64,000 nucleotides of DNA, taken from positions 62,001 to 126,000 of the forward strand of contig JACPEG010000021.1 of the NCBI GenBank assembly GCA_016183615.1, given 5' to 3'. This DNA is from Betaproteobacteria bacterium. Its GTDB lineage: Bacteria; Pseudomonadota; Gammaproteobacteria; Burkholderiales; UBA6910. Position 1 is the stretch's first letter. Each line of letters begins with the position of its first letter. Shown piece after piece: positions 1-7,321 of this stretch. The notes beneath the pieces are model-generated. The model searched no databases, had not been told where the DNA came from, and was given only the letters and a program-made list of their open reading frames with translations. A program made the position numbers and the translations under genes.

Positions 1-1247
1 CGGTCACCCTCCTCGGCATCGCCGCCGCTCCCCTGATCGTCTATGTCAGCGCCCCCGGATTCTCCGCGGTGCCCGCCAAGTTCCAGCTTACGGTGGAACT
101 GCTGCGGATCACCTTCCCCTACATCCTGTTCATTTCGCTGACGGCGCTGGCAGGCGGCGTCCTCAACACCTACAGCCGGTTTTCGGTGCCGGCCTTCACG
201 CCGGTGCTGCTCAACGTCTCGTTCATCGTCTGCGCGCTGGCCCTCGCGCCGCGGCTGGAGGCGCCGGTGATGGCGCTGGCGTGGGCCGTGTTCATCGGTG
301 GAATACTGCAGCTCGCCCTGCAGGTGCCTTTCCTGGTCCGGCTGGGCCTGCTGCCCCGGTTCAGGCTGCTGATGGATGAAGGCGTGCGCCGCATCCTCAA
401 GCTCATGGCGCCGGCCGTCTTCGGCGTTTCCATCAGCCAGATTTCGCTGCTCATTAACACCATTTTCGCCTCGTTCCTGGTTACGGGGAGCGTGTCGTGG
501 CTGTACTACGCGGACCGCCTGATGGAGTTCCCGAGCGGCATGCTGGGCGTGGCGCTGGGCACGATCCTGCTGCCCTCGCTCGCCAAGCATCACTCGGACC
601 AGAGTCCCGAGGAATACGCGAAACTGCTGGATTGGGGACTGCGCCTCACCGTTCTGCTCACGGTGCCGGCGGCCCTCGCCCTGGCGGTGCTGGGAGTGCC
701 GCTGATCGCCACTCTGTTCCACCATGGAGCTTTCAGCGACGCGGACGTGTGGATGACCCGGCAGGCGCTGGTGGCCTATAGCGTAGGGCTGCTCGGCATC
801 ATCCTGGTCAAGGTCCTCGCGCCCGGGTTCTACGCCCGGCAGGACATCAGGACGCCGGTGAAGATCGCGGTGGTCACTCTCGTCGCCACCCAGCTCATGA
901 ATCTGGCCTTCATCCTGCCGTTGCGGCATGCGGGGCTGGCACTGGCCATCGGCCTCGGCGCGTGCCTCAATGCCGGCCTGCTCTACCGCGGACTGCGCCG
1001 GCGCGAGATCTACCGGCCACTTCCCGGCTGGCGCACCTTCCTTGCCAAGGTCGCGCTCGCGGTCACCGCCATGGGCGCCGCCCTGTGGTTCTCCGCCGGG
1101 CCCGACGCCGACTGGCTCGCCGGCACGGTGGCAAGCCGCGCGCTGAAGCTCGGCTGGATCATCGCGCTCGGCGCCGGCGTCTATTTCGGGCTGCTGTGGA
1201 TGCTGGGATTCCGCCTCCGGGATTTCACCCACCGGGCGGCGGAATAG
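1..1247 (+). CDS. murJ: Lipid II flippase MurJ, 3' part (5' end outside the window)
   Basis: MurJ (MVF family of the MOP superfamily) flips lipid-linked peptidoglycan precursor across the inner membrane. The frame is open from base 3 with no start; the first in-frame GTG at 69 lies inside conserved protein, so the gene begins upstream and about 414 codons are visible. Full MurJ proteins are near 510 residues, so roughly the first 100 residues are missing. What remains is a string of hydrophobic helices with family-like segments such as LLRITFPYILFISLTAL and WLYYADRLMEFPSGMLGVALG. The last helix ends a few residues before the TAG stop. No downstream partner is obvious; a small DUF4926 gene follows after 90 bp. 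Identification is firm, completeness is not. Confidence 0.95.
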   Translation, partial: VTLLGIAAAPLIVYVSAPGFSAVPAKFQLTVELLRITFPYILFISLTALAGGVLNTYSRFSVPAFTPVLLNVSFIVCALALAPRLEAPVMALAWAVFIGGILQLALQVPFLVRLGLLPRFRLLMDEGVRRILKLMAPAVFGVSISQISLLINTIFASFLVTGSVSWLYYADRLMEFPSGMLGVALGTILLPSLAKHHSDQSPEEYAKLLDWGLRLTVLLTVPAALALAVLGVPLIATLFHHGAFSDADVWMTRQALVAYSVGLLGIILVKVLAPGFYARQDIRTPVKIAVVTLVATQLMNLAFILPLRHAGLALAIGLGACLNAGLLYRGLRRREIYRPLPGWRTFLAKVALAVTAMGAALWFSAGPDADWLAGTVASRALKLGWIIALGAGVYFGLLWMLGFRLRDFTHRAAE

Positions 1248-1337
1248 CGCGAATCGGACCCATCCCGCTCCTGACCGTGCGCGGGCTTGCGCCACCGGCT
1301 GAACTAGAATGAAGTTATCGGCCGGGAACGTGCGCCC

Positions 1338-1547
1338 ATGCCCGAACTGATCCGTTTCCTAGACACGGTTGCCGTGACGGAGGACCTCCCCGGCAAGCAT
1401 CTATGCCGCGGCCAGGTGGGCACCGTGAAGGACATGATTGCTCCCGGGGTGTTCGAGGTGGAGTTCAGCGACGAGAAGGGGCGCATGTACGCATCGGTGG
1501 AGTTGCGCGCCGAGCATCTCATGGTGCTGCATTACGGTCCGCGGTAG
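1338..1547 (+). CDS. Small DUF4926 domain protein
   Basis: A 69-residue protein that matches the small DUF4926 family: an N-terminal LDTVAVTEDLP segment, a central GQVGTVKDM turn and a C-terminal stretch ending in LRAEHL. These proteins look like a compact SH3-like beta barrel and are often found near toxin-antitoxin or mobile loci, but no partner toxin is next to it here. It is co-directional with murJ and converges with cysB, leaving only about 50 bp between the two stops. No clear terminator was seen in that gap. The function is unknown; the family assignment rests on recalled sequence pattern only. Confidence 0.7.
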   Translation: MPELIRFLDTVAVTEDLPGKHLCRGQVGTVKDMIAPGVFEVEFSDEKGRMYASVELRAEHLMVLHYGPR

Positions 1548-1595
1548 CCGGTCCTCAGGCCCCGCTCCCCTCCATCCCAGGGGACGGCCAGAATT

Positions 1596-2537
1596 TCAAA
1601 GCTCGTAATCCGATCCCCGCGCCTCCATCGCCGCCTGGACGATCCTGCGCGCGAGCTGGGGCGCGAACAGCTCGATGAAATCGTACACGTAGGCCCGCAG
1701 GTAGTCCCCGCGCCGCAGCCCGATGCGGGTGGTGCTCGACTCGAACAGGTGGCTCGCGTCGATGGCCTGGAGTCCCTTGTCACGTTTCGGGTCGAACGCC
1801 ATCTCGGCCAGTATTCCGACTCCCAGTCCGAGCTCCACGTAGGTCTTGATCACATCCGCGTCAATGGCGGTGAGCACCACGTTGGGGTCGAGGCCCCGCT
1901 GGTCGAACGCTTTTTGCAGCTGGGAACGCCCGGTGAACGCAAAATCATAGGTGACGATGGGGTAGCGGGCGATGGCCTCCAGCGTCAAGGGCTTGACCTT
2001 CAGCAGCGGATGTTTCGGCGGCACGACCACGCAGCGGTTCCACTGGTAGCAGGGAAGCGACACCAGCTCGTCAAAGGACTCCAGCGCCTCCGTGGCAATT
2101 GCGATGTCGGCCTCTCCCGCGATGACATGCTGGGCGATTTGGGTCGGATTGCCCTGCATGAGTGAGAGCCGTACCTTGGGATAGCGCTTGATGAAACGCT
2201 CCACCACCGCCGGGAGGGCATAACGGGCCTGGGTGTGGGTAGTGGCGACCGTGAAGGTGCCCGCGGTTTCCTGGGAAAACTCTTCCCCCACCCGCTTCAG
2301 GTTCCGCGCCTCCTGCAGGATGCGCTCGGCAATGGCCAGAATGGCGCGGCCCGGCTCGGTGACCGCGGTGATGCGCTTGCCGTTGCGCACGAAGACTTCG
2401 ACCCCCAGTTCCTCCTCCAGCAGCCGGATCTGCTTGCTGATGCCGGGCTGGGAGGTGTGAAGCGTCTCGGCCGCTTCGGAGACGTTGAGCCCCCGCCGCG
2501 CCACTTCGCACAGGTACCTGAGTTGCTGGATCTTCAT
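1596..2537 (-). CDS. cysB: LysR-type regulator CysB
   Basis: A 313-residue LysR-family regulator of the CysB/Cbl type. Residues about 1-60 form the winged helix-turn-helix (start MKIQQLRYLCEVARRGLNVS, recognition region TSQPGISKQIRLLEEELG). Residues about 90-300 form the effector domain with typical CysB segments such as TTHTQARYALP, GEADIAIATEAL and ELGLGVGILAEMA. CysB proteins activate sulfate assimilation genes under sulfur limitation with N-acetylserine or O-acetylserine as inducer. It is transcribed away from tauE-cysI-cysH-cysD-cysN, the usual arrangement of a LysR gene and its target. A candidate operator lies in the shared 95-bp promoter gap, so both control of the operon and autoregulation are likely (inference). 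Confidence 0.93.
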   Translation of the reverse strand: MKIQQLRYLCEVARRGLNVSEAAETLHTSQPGISKQIRLLEEELGVEVFVRNGKRITAVTEPGRAILAIAERILQEARNLKRVGEEFSQETAGTFTVATTHTQARYALPAVVERFIKRYPKVRLSLMQGNPTQIAQHVIAGEADIAIATEALESFDELVSLPCYQWNRCVVVPPKHPLLKVKPLTLEAIARYPIVTYDFAFTGRSQLQKAFDQRGLDPNVVLTAIDADVIKTYVELGLGVGILAEMAFDPKRDKGLQAIDASHLFESSTTRIGLRRGDYLRAYVYDFIELFAPQLARRIVQAAMEARGSDYEL

Positions 2538-2567
2538 CGGGAATCGGGGACGGTCTTAATAACACTT

Positions 2568-2597
2568 GGTTATAACAATGTAACACAATATTCTTTT
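2568..2597 (+). promoter_or_regulatory. Candidate CysB operator upstream of tauE-cys operon
   Basis: This 30-bp AT-rich box starts GGTTATAAC and ends CAATATTCTTT. A near copy (24 of 29 positions identical, same orientation) occurs at 8717-8745 upstream of cobA, the other sulfur-assimilation transcription unit of the window. It lies 36 bp before the tauE start and 31 bp from the cysB start. Shared sequence and context suggest a CysB binding/activation site; binding is not shown. Confidence 0.6.
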
Positions 2598-2632
2598 GAA
2601 ACATATGCCCCCGTTGTTAGCATGCGGAGCAT

Positions 2633-3412
2633 ATGGATTTCAGCTATTCATTCGCCGGCCTGGCGGTCGGCTTCATCGTCGGCGTGACAGGCGTCGGAGG
2701 GGGCTCCCTGATGACCCCCATCCTGGTCCTCGGCTTCGGGATCACCCCCGTCGTTGCCGTGGGCACCGACCTGCTATACGCCGCCGTCACCAAGACCGGC
2801 GGCGGGGCGGTTCACGCCCGGCAGCGGACCGTGGACTGGACCATCGCCGGGCTGCTCGCTGCCGGCAGCGTGCCCTCGGCGCTGGCCGCCACCTTACTCC
2901 TGCGGCACCTGGAAAGCATCGGCCGCGACGTCACCGCGTTGATCAACACCACCCTGGGCGTGGCGCTGGTGCTCACCGCGCTGGTGCTGCTCGGCCACGA
3001 ATGGATCAAGCGCCGCGGTGAACGCACGACTTTCGAGGCCCGCGCGCCGCGCGGCCGGACCAGGGCCTTCGCCACCGTCACCGTCGGCGTGGTGCTCGGC
3101 GCCCTGGTCACGATTTCCTCGGTCGGCGCGGGCGCCCTGGGGGCGGCGGCGCTGCTGTTCCTTTACCGGGACCTTTCCGCCGTGCGCATCGCGGGCACCG
3201 ATATCGTCCACGCCGTGCCGCTCACCGCGGTCGCCGGCCTTGGCCACGCGACCCTGGGCCACGTCGACGTTCCGCTGCTCTCGAGCCTGCTGATCGGCTC
3301 GTTGCCGGGCATCTACTTCGGGAGCCGCCTGGCGGCCGGCGTGCCCGACCGGGTGCTGCGGCCGGCGCTCGCCGCGGTACTTATCCTGGTGGGCGGCAGG
3401 CTGGTCTGGTGA
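2633..3412 (+). CDS. TSUP (TauE/SafE) family sulfur-compound permease
   Basis: A 259-residue integral membrane protein of the 4-toluene sulfonate uptake permease family. It begins with the typical glycine-rich first repeat (VGFIVGVTGVGGGSLMTP) and has about seven or eight hydrophobic segments in two halves, the second starting near GALVTISSVGAGALG. Family members export sulfite or sulfoacetate or move other sulfur anions. Being the first gene of a sulfite reductase/APS reductase/ATP sulfurylase operon behind a candidate CysB box, it most likely moves sulfate or sulfite; direction cannot be told. Only 39 bp separate it from cysI. The ATG at 2633 has a short GGAG just upstream at close spacing. 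Confidence 0.85.
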   Translation: MDFSYSFAGLAVGFIVGVTGVGGGSLMTPILVLGFGITPVVAVGTDLLYAAVTKTGGGAVHARQRTVDWTIAGLLAAGSVPSALAATLLLRHLESIGRDVTALINTTLGVALVLTALVLLGHEWIKRRGERTTFEARAPRGRTRAFATVTVGVVLGALVTISSVGAGALGAAALLFLYRDLSAVRIAGTDIVHAVPLTAVAGLGHATLGHVDVPLLSSLLIGSLPGIYFGSRLAAGVPDRVLRPALAAVLILVGGRLVW

Positions 3413-3451
3413 AAAAGTGTTTCTGACATTCCAAAGCATCGAGGGGAACCC

Positions 3452-5554
3452 ATGATCGAACTGAACAACCTGGCAGACCGTGACGAGATCCAGCGCTTCG
3501 GAGAAGTGGTGGCCGATTTCGCCTCAGGCAGTCTCGACCCCGAGCGCTTCACCGCCATCCGGCTCCAACACGGAGTCTATGGCCAGCGCCAGGAAGGCGT
3601 GAACATGCTGCGCATCAAGGTGCCGGGCGGAAAGCTCGACGGCGAGCGCCTGAATGCCATCGCCGACGTGGTGGAGCGCTACTCCCAGCACCAGACTGCG
3701 CACATTACCACGCGCCAGGACATCCAGGTCCACTACATCCCCCTGGAGCACAGCCCCGCTGCCATGGCGCGGCTTGCGGAAGCGGGTCTCACCACCCGCG
3801 AAGCCTGCGGCAACACCATCCGCAACATTACCGCCTGCCCGCTGGCGGGCGTCTGCCCGCGCGAGCACGTGGACGTGACCACGCACCTCAACGGCGCCGT
3901 AGCCCATTTCCTTCGCAATCCGCTCAACCAGCAGCTGCCGCGCAAGTTCAAGATCAGTTTCTCGGGCTGCGAGGCGGACTGCGCCCAGAGCCTGCTGCAC
4001 GATCTGGGCGTGGTGGCAGTGCGCCAGGATGGCCGTTTCGGCTTCAAGGTTCTTGCCGGCGGCGGTCTGGGCCACAAGCCCCACGAAGCCATCGTCGTGG
4101 AGCCCTTCATCGAGGAAAAAGACCTGCTGCTCAGCATGGAAGCGCTGGTGGCGCTCCACAACCGCTACTCGGACCGCACCAAGCGCGCCAAGTCGCGCAT
4201 CAAGTTCCTGGTGGACCGCTTCGGCCCCGAGGGCTTCGTGCAAAAATACCGCGAGGAACTGGTGCGGGTAAAAACGGCCCTTGGCGCCCAGGACTACCCG
4301 AAAGGGGTTTGGCGTCCGGGGATAGCGGCAGAAGCGCCGGGGCCCGGCGCGCCGCGTCGCGTGTATCCGCAGAAGCAGCCCGGCCACTATGTGTTGCCGA
4401 TCGCGATTCCGCTGGGCGATCTGAAGCCGCAGGCCCTGCGAGGCCTGGCCGAGGTGCTCGCACGGCATGGGCTCGACGATGTTCGTACCACCCAGGACCA
4501 GAACCTGATGCTGATGAGCGTCCCCGCGCCGCGGCTCGCCGCATTGCGCAGCGACCTGGCGGCACTGGGACTCAAGGAGCCCGCGGCGGGCGACAATGTG
4601 GTGGCCTGCCCCGGCACCTCCACTTGCCGGCTCGGGATCACTTCCAGCACGATCGTCGGCCCCAAGCTCTCCGGCGGGGCCCAGGATCTGCGCATCCGGG
4701 TATCGGGCTGCCACAACGGCTGCGCCCAGCCGGAGACCGGTGACATCGGCATCTACGGCGAGGGACGGCGCCTGCACGGCAAGCTGATTCCCCATTACCA
4801 GACCTACTTCGGGGGCAGCGGCATGGGCGGCGGGGGCCTCGCCATCAAGGGCCCGTCGGTGCCCTCGGCGCGCATCGAGCCGGCCCTCGCGCGCGCGCAG
4901 CAAGCCTTCGAGGGTACGCGCCAGAAGGACGAGCCGTTCTTCGCCTGGACGCGGCGCCAGGGACAGCAGTATTTCCACGAACTGCTCGCCGACCTGGTGC
5001 AAGTGAAGCCCGAAGATGTGGCGCAGGTCGCGCGCGATCACGGGGATACCCGCGAGTTCAAGGTGCTGCAGCTGGGTGGCGGGGAGTGCGCCGGAGCGAG
5101 CCAGGTGCAGATCGGTGCGGATTTCTTCGAGGCCGCCCACGAGCGCGAGTACCGCAACGCCCTCATGTTCCAGCGCAAGTACGCGGAGGCCGCCAAATCC
5201 GGCGAGGCCATCGTCCGGCTGGTGGGCCAGGGCCTGGTGACCCTGCTGGGCGGCCAGAAGGTGGAAGAGCTGCCGCAGCTCGCAGCAGAACTCGCCCGCC
5301 GCCTCCCCGGAAAAATCCCCGCGCAGTTTGGCCACCTGGCGAACGAGTTGTCGGGCCTGGATGAGGAGCCCGCGGAAGCCCGGCTCAGCGCCCTGTTCAG
5401 GGATTTGGACGAATGGACGGTTGACGCCGCCCGCTTCTGCCAGAGCTTCAATCCCCAGCTCGACGTGAGCGAGGCGTTGCCGAAGCTGGGCGCCGCCCGG
5501 GTGATTCCGCTCAAGCCCGTGGCGCGGCAACCGGAATCCGCCTCCGCGGCGTGA
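3452..5554 (+). CDS. cysI: Assimilatory sulfite (nitrite/sulfite) reductase hemoprotein with extra C-terminal domain
   Basis: A 700-residue siroheme/[4Fe-4S] sulfite reductase. The C-terminal half carries the catalytic cluster ligands: Cys386 and Cys392 (ACPGTSTC) plus Cys420 and Cys424 (SGCHNGC). The N-terminal half also keeps a full set: Cys129, Cys135 (ACPLAGVC), Cys173, Cys177 (SGCEADC). After about residue 560 there is an extra, largely helical region of about 130 residues that I cannot assign with certainty (HEPN-like in appearance). Many betaproteobacterial operons have a separate DUF934 gene between cysI and cysH; here only 34 bp separate them. The enzyme should reduce sulfite to sulfide with ferredoxin or another donor, since no CysJ flavoprotein is nearby. 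A GAGGGGA ribosome site precedes the ATG. Confidence 0.9.
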   Translation: MIELNNLADRDEIQRFGEVVADFASGSLDPERFTAIRLQHGVYGQRQEGVNMLRIKVPGGKLDGERLNAIADVVERYSQHQTAHITTRQDIQVHYIPLEHSPAAMARLAEAGLTTREACGNTIRNITACPLAGVCPREHVDVTTHLNGAVAHFLRNPLNQQLPRKFKISFSGCEADCAQSLLHDLGVVAVRQDGRFGFKVLAGGGLGHKPHEAIVVEPFIEEKDLLLSMEALVALHNRYSDRTKRAKSRIKFLVDRFGPEGFVQKYREELVRVKTALGAQDYPKGVWRPGIAAEAPGPGAPRRVYPQKQPGHYVLPIAIPLGDLKPQALRGLAEVLARHGLDDVRTTQDQNLMLMSVPAPRLAALRSDLAALGLKEPAAGDNVVACPGTSTCRLGITSSTIVGPKLSGGAQDLRIRVSGCHNGCAQPETGDIGIYGEGRRLHGKLIPHYQTYFGGSGMGGGGLAIKGPSVPSARIEPALARAQQAFEGTRQKDEPFFAWTRRQGQQYFHELLADLVQVKPEDVAQVARDHGDTREFKVLQLGGGECAGASQVQIGADFFEAAHEREYRNALMFQRKYAEAAKSGEAIVRLVGQGLVTLLGGQKVEELPQLAAELARRLPGKIPAQFGHLANELSGLDEEPAEARLSALFRDLDEWTVDAARFCQSFNPQLDVSEALPKLGAARVIPLKPVARQPESASAA

Positions 5555-5588
5555 CCCGGAATTCAGCACAGGAAACGAGGAACCGACC

Positions 5589-6278
5589 ATGAGCCTGGAA
5601 AGAAAAGTCGAAAACGTGAAGAGCGTGCTGGCCGAGATCGAGCGCGAGTACGCGCCGGCGGGCTTCGCCTCCAGTTTCGGGGCCGAGGATATGGTGCTCA
5701 TCGACCTCATCGCGAAGCACCATCCCGGGATCGAGATCTTCACCCTGGACACCGGCCGGCTGCCGGAGGAAACCTATGGTCTGATGAAGGAGGTTTCCAG
5801 CCGCTACGACGTGCGGCTGCGCATCTACTACCCGAACACCGGCGCCGTCGAGCGGTTCGCGTCCGAGCACGGACCCAACGCCTTCTACGACAGCGTGGAC
5901 CTGCGCAAGCATTGCTGCCACGTGCGCAAAGTGGAGCCCCTGAAGCGGGCCCTCGCCGGGAAGAAGGCATGGATCACCGGGCTGCGGCGCGAACAGTCGC
6001 CCACCCGCCAGGACCTTGCGGTCGCAAGCTTCGATCACGACAACGGGCTGCACAAGTTCAACCCGCTCCTCGACTGGAACCAGCTGGACGTGTGGACCTA
6101 CCTGCGCACCCAGAAGGTCCCGTACAACGCGCTCCACGACCGGGGCTACCCCAGCATCGGCTGCGCCCCCTGCACCCGGGCCATCACCCCGGGCGAGGAT
6201 ATCCGCGCCGGGCGCTGGTGGTGGGAAGACCCGCAGCACAAGGAGTGCGGCCTGCACCGCAAGACCCAGGCGGCGTAG
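5589..6278 (+). CDS. cysH: Adenylylsulfate (APS) reductase, thioredoxin-dependent
   Basis: A 229-residue CysH-family reductase that converts adenylylsulfate to sulfite and AMP. It has the cysteine pairs that bind a [4Fe-4S] cluster in the APS-specific branch: Cys109-Cys110 (KHCCHVRK) and Cys192-Cys195 (GCAPC), plus the catalytic Cys220 in the C-terminal KECGLH motif. E. coli-type PAPS reductases lack the cluster cysteines, so APS is the expected substrate; consistent with this, no APS kinase gene or CysC fusion is present in the operon. An AGGAAACGAGGA ribosome site precedes the ATG. The TAG stop is the first part of a short palindrome (6276-6295). Confidence 0.93.
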   Translation: MSLERKVENVKSVLAEIEREYAPAGFASSFGAEDMVLIDLIAKHHPGIEIFTLDTGRLPEETYGLMKEVSSRYDVRLRIYYPNTGAVERFASEHGPNAFYDSVDLRKHCCHVRKVEPLKRALAGKKAWITGLRREQSPTRQDLAVASFDHDNGLHKFNPLLDWNQLDVWTYLRTQKVPYNALHDRGYPSIGCAPCTRAITPGEDIRAGRWWWEDPQHKECGLHRKTQAA

Positions 6279-6295
6279 GGCGGGCTTAGCCCGCC
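6276..6295 (+). repeat. REP-like palindrome abutting the cysH stop codon
   Basis: The cysH TAG stop is followed at once by GGCGGGCT-T-AGCCCGCC, a perfect 8-bp inverted repeat with a single central base (6279-6295). Short TAGGG(C/T)GGG...-type palindromes next to stop codons are scattered in many proteobacterial genomes. It could attenuate the transcript or protect its 3' end between cysH and cysD; there is no T-run after it, so it is not an ordinary terminator. Confidence 0.6.
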
Positions 6296-6328
6296 TCTGC
6301 GGTTGGAGTTTGAACCAGAAAGGGAAAA

Positions 6329-7321
6329 ATGGAACTTGCAGCAGCACAGGAACTGAATTCGCGTATCCCGCCGGCGCCGGATTTCGCCCTGAAGTGCCCG
6401 GTTCCGGTTGAGGCACCCCCGGCGCACGGGCTCTCGCACCTGGAAGCCCTTGAGAGCGAATCCATTCACATCCTGCGGGAAGTGGCGGCCGAGTGCCGCA
6501 CGCCCGCCCTGCTGTTTTCCGGCGGCAAGGACTCCATCGTGCTGCTGCGGCTCGCGGAAAAGGCGTTCCGCCCCGGGAAGTTCCCGTTTCCCCTGCTGCA
6601 CATCGACACCGGGCACAACTTCCCCGAAGTGATCGCCTTCCGCGACCACCGCGCGCAGCAGCTGGGTGAGCGGCTCGTGGTACGCTCGGTGGAGGACTCG
6701 ATCCGCGAGGGCAAGGTGGTGCTGTCGAGCCCCACCCAGAGCCGCAACGCGTTCCAGTCGGTGACGCTCCTCGACGCCATCGCCGAGTTCGGCTTCGACG
6801 CCTGCATCGGCGGGGCGCGGCGCGACGAGGAAAAAGCCCGGGCCAAGGAGCGCATCTTTTCGTTCCGGGACGAGTTCGGCCAGTGGGACCCCAAGAATCA
6901 GCGGCCGGAGCTGTGGGACCTTTACAACACCCGCGTCCGCCCCGGGGAGAACATCCGGGTGTTCCCCATCAGCAACTGGACCGAACTCGACGTCTGGCAG
7001 TACATCGCCCGGGAGGGCCTTGAGATCCCGAGCATCTACTACGCCCACCGGCGCGAGGTCATTCGCCGCAATGGGCAACTGGTGCCGCTGACGGACCTCA
7101 CTCCGCCGCGCGCCGGCGAGCGGGTGGAAACCGCCTCCGTGCGGTTCCGCACCGTGGGCGACCTGACCTGCACCTGCCCGGTGGAATCCACGGCGGCCAC
7201 GGTACCGGACATCATCGCCGAAACCGCCGCCACCCGCATCACCGAGCGCGGCGCCACCCGCATGGACGACCAGACCTCCGAAGCCTCGATGGAGCTGCGC
7301 AAGAAGGAGGGCTATTTCTGA
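6329..7321 (+). CDS. cysD: Sulfate adenylyltransferase subunit 2 (ATP sulfurylase, catalytic)
   Basis: A 330-residue ATP-pyrophosphatase-fold protein that forms APS from sulfate and ATP together with CysN. The PP-loop SGGKDS lies at residues 64-69; further family segments are HIDTGHNFPE, GGARRDEEKARAKER and ISNWTELDVWQYI. It is about 28 residues longer than E. coli CysD because of a poorly conserved proline-rich N-terminus (residues 1-30) before SHLEALESESIHILRE. The ATG at 6329 is preceded by AAAGGG. Its TGA overlaps the cysN ATG by one base, which indicates translational coupling of the two subunits. Confidence 0.95.
   Translation: MELAAAQELNSRIPPAPDFALKCPVPVEAPPAHGLSHLEALESESIHILREVAAECRTPALLFSGGKDSIVLLRLAEKAFRPGKFPFPLLHIDTGHNFPEVIAFRDHRAQQLGERLVVRSVEDSIREGKVVLSSPTQSRNAFQSVTLLDAIAEFGFDACIGGARRDEEKARAKERIFSFRDEFGQWDPKNQRPELWDLYNTRVRPGENIRVFPISNWTELDVWQYIAREGLEIPSIYYAHRREVIRRNGQLVPLTDLTPPRAGERVETASVRFRTVGDLTCTCPVESTAATVPDIIAETAATRITERGATRMDDQTSEASMELRKKEGYF

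Noticed and set aside
3524-5752. A 742-codon open frame antisense to cysI
   Set aside because: Antisense shadow of the GC-rich sulfite reductase gene; no start signal or recognisable domain.
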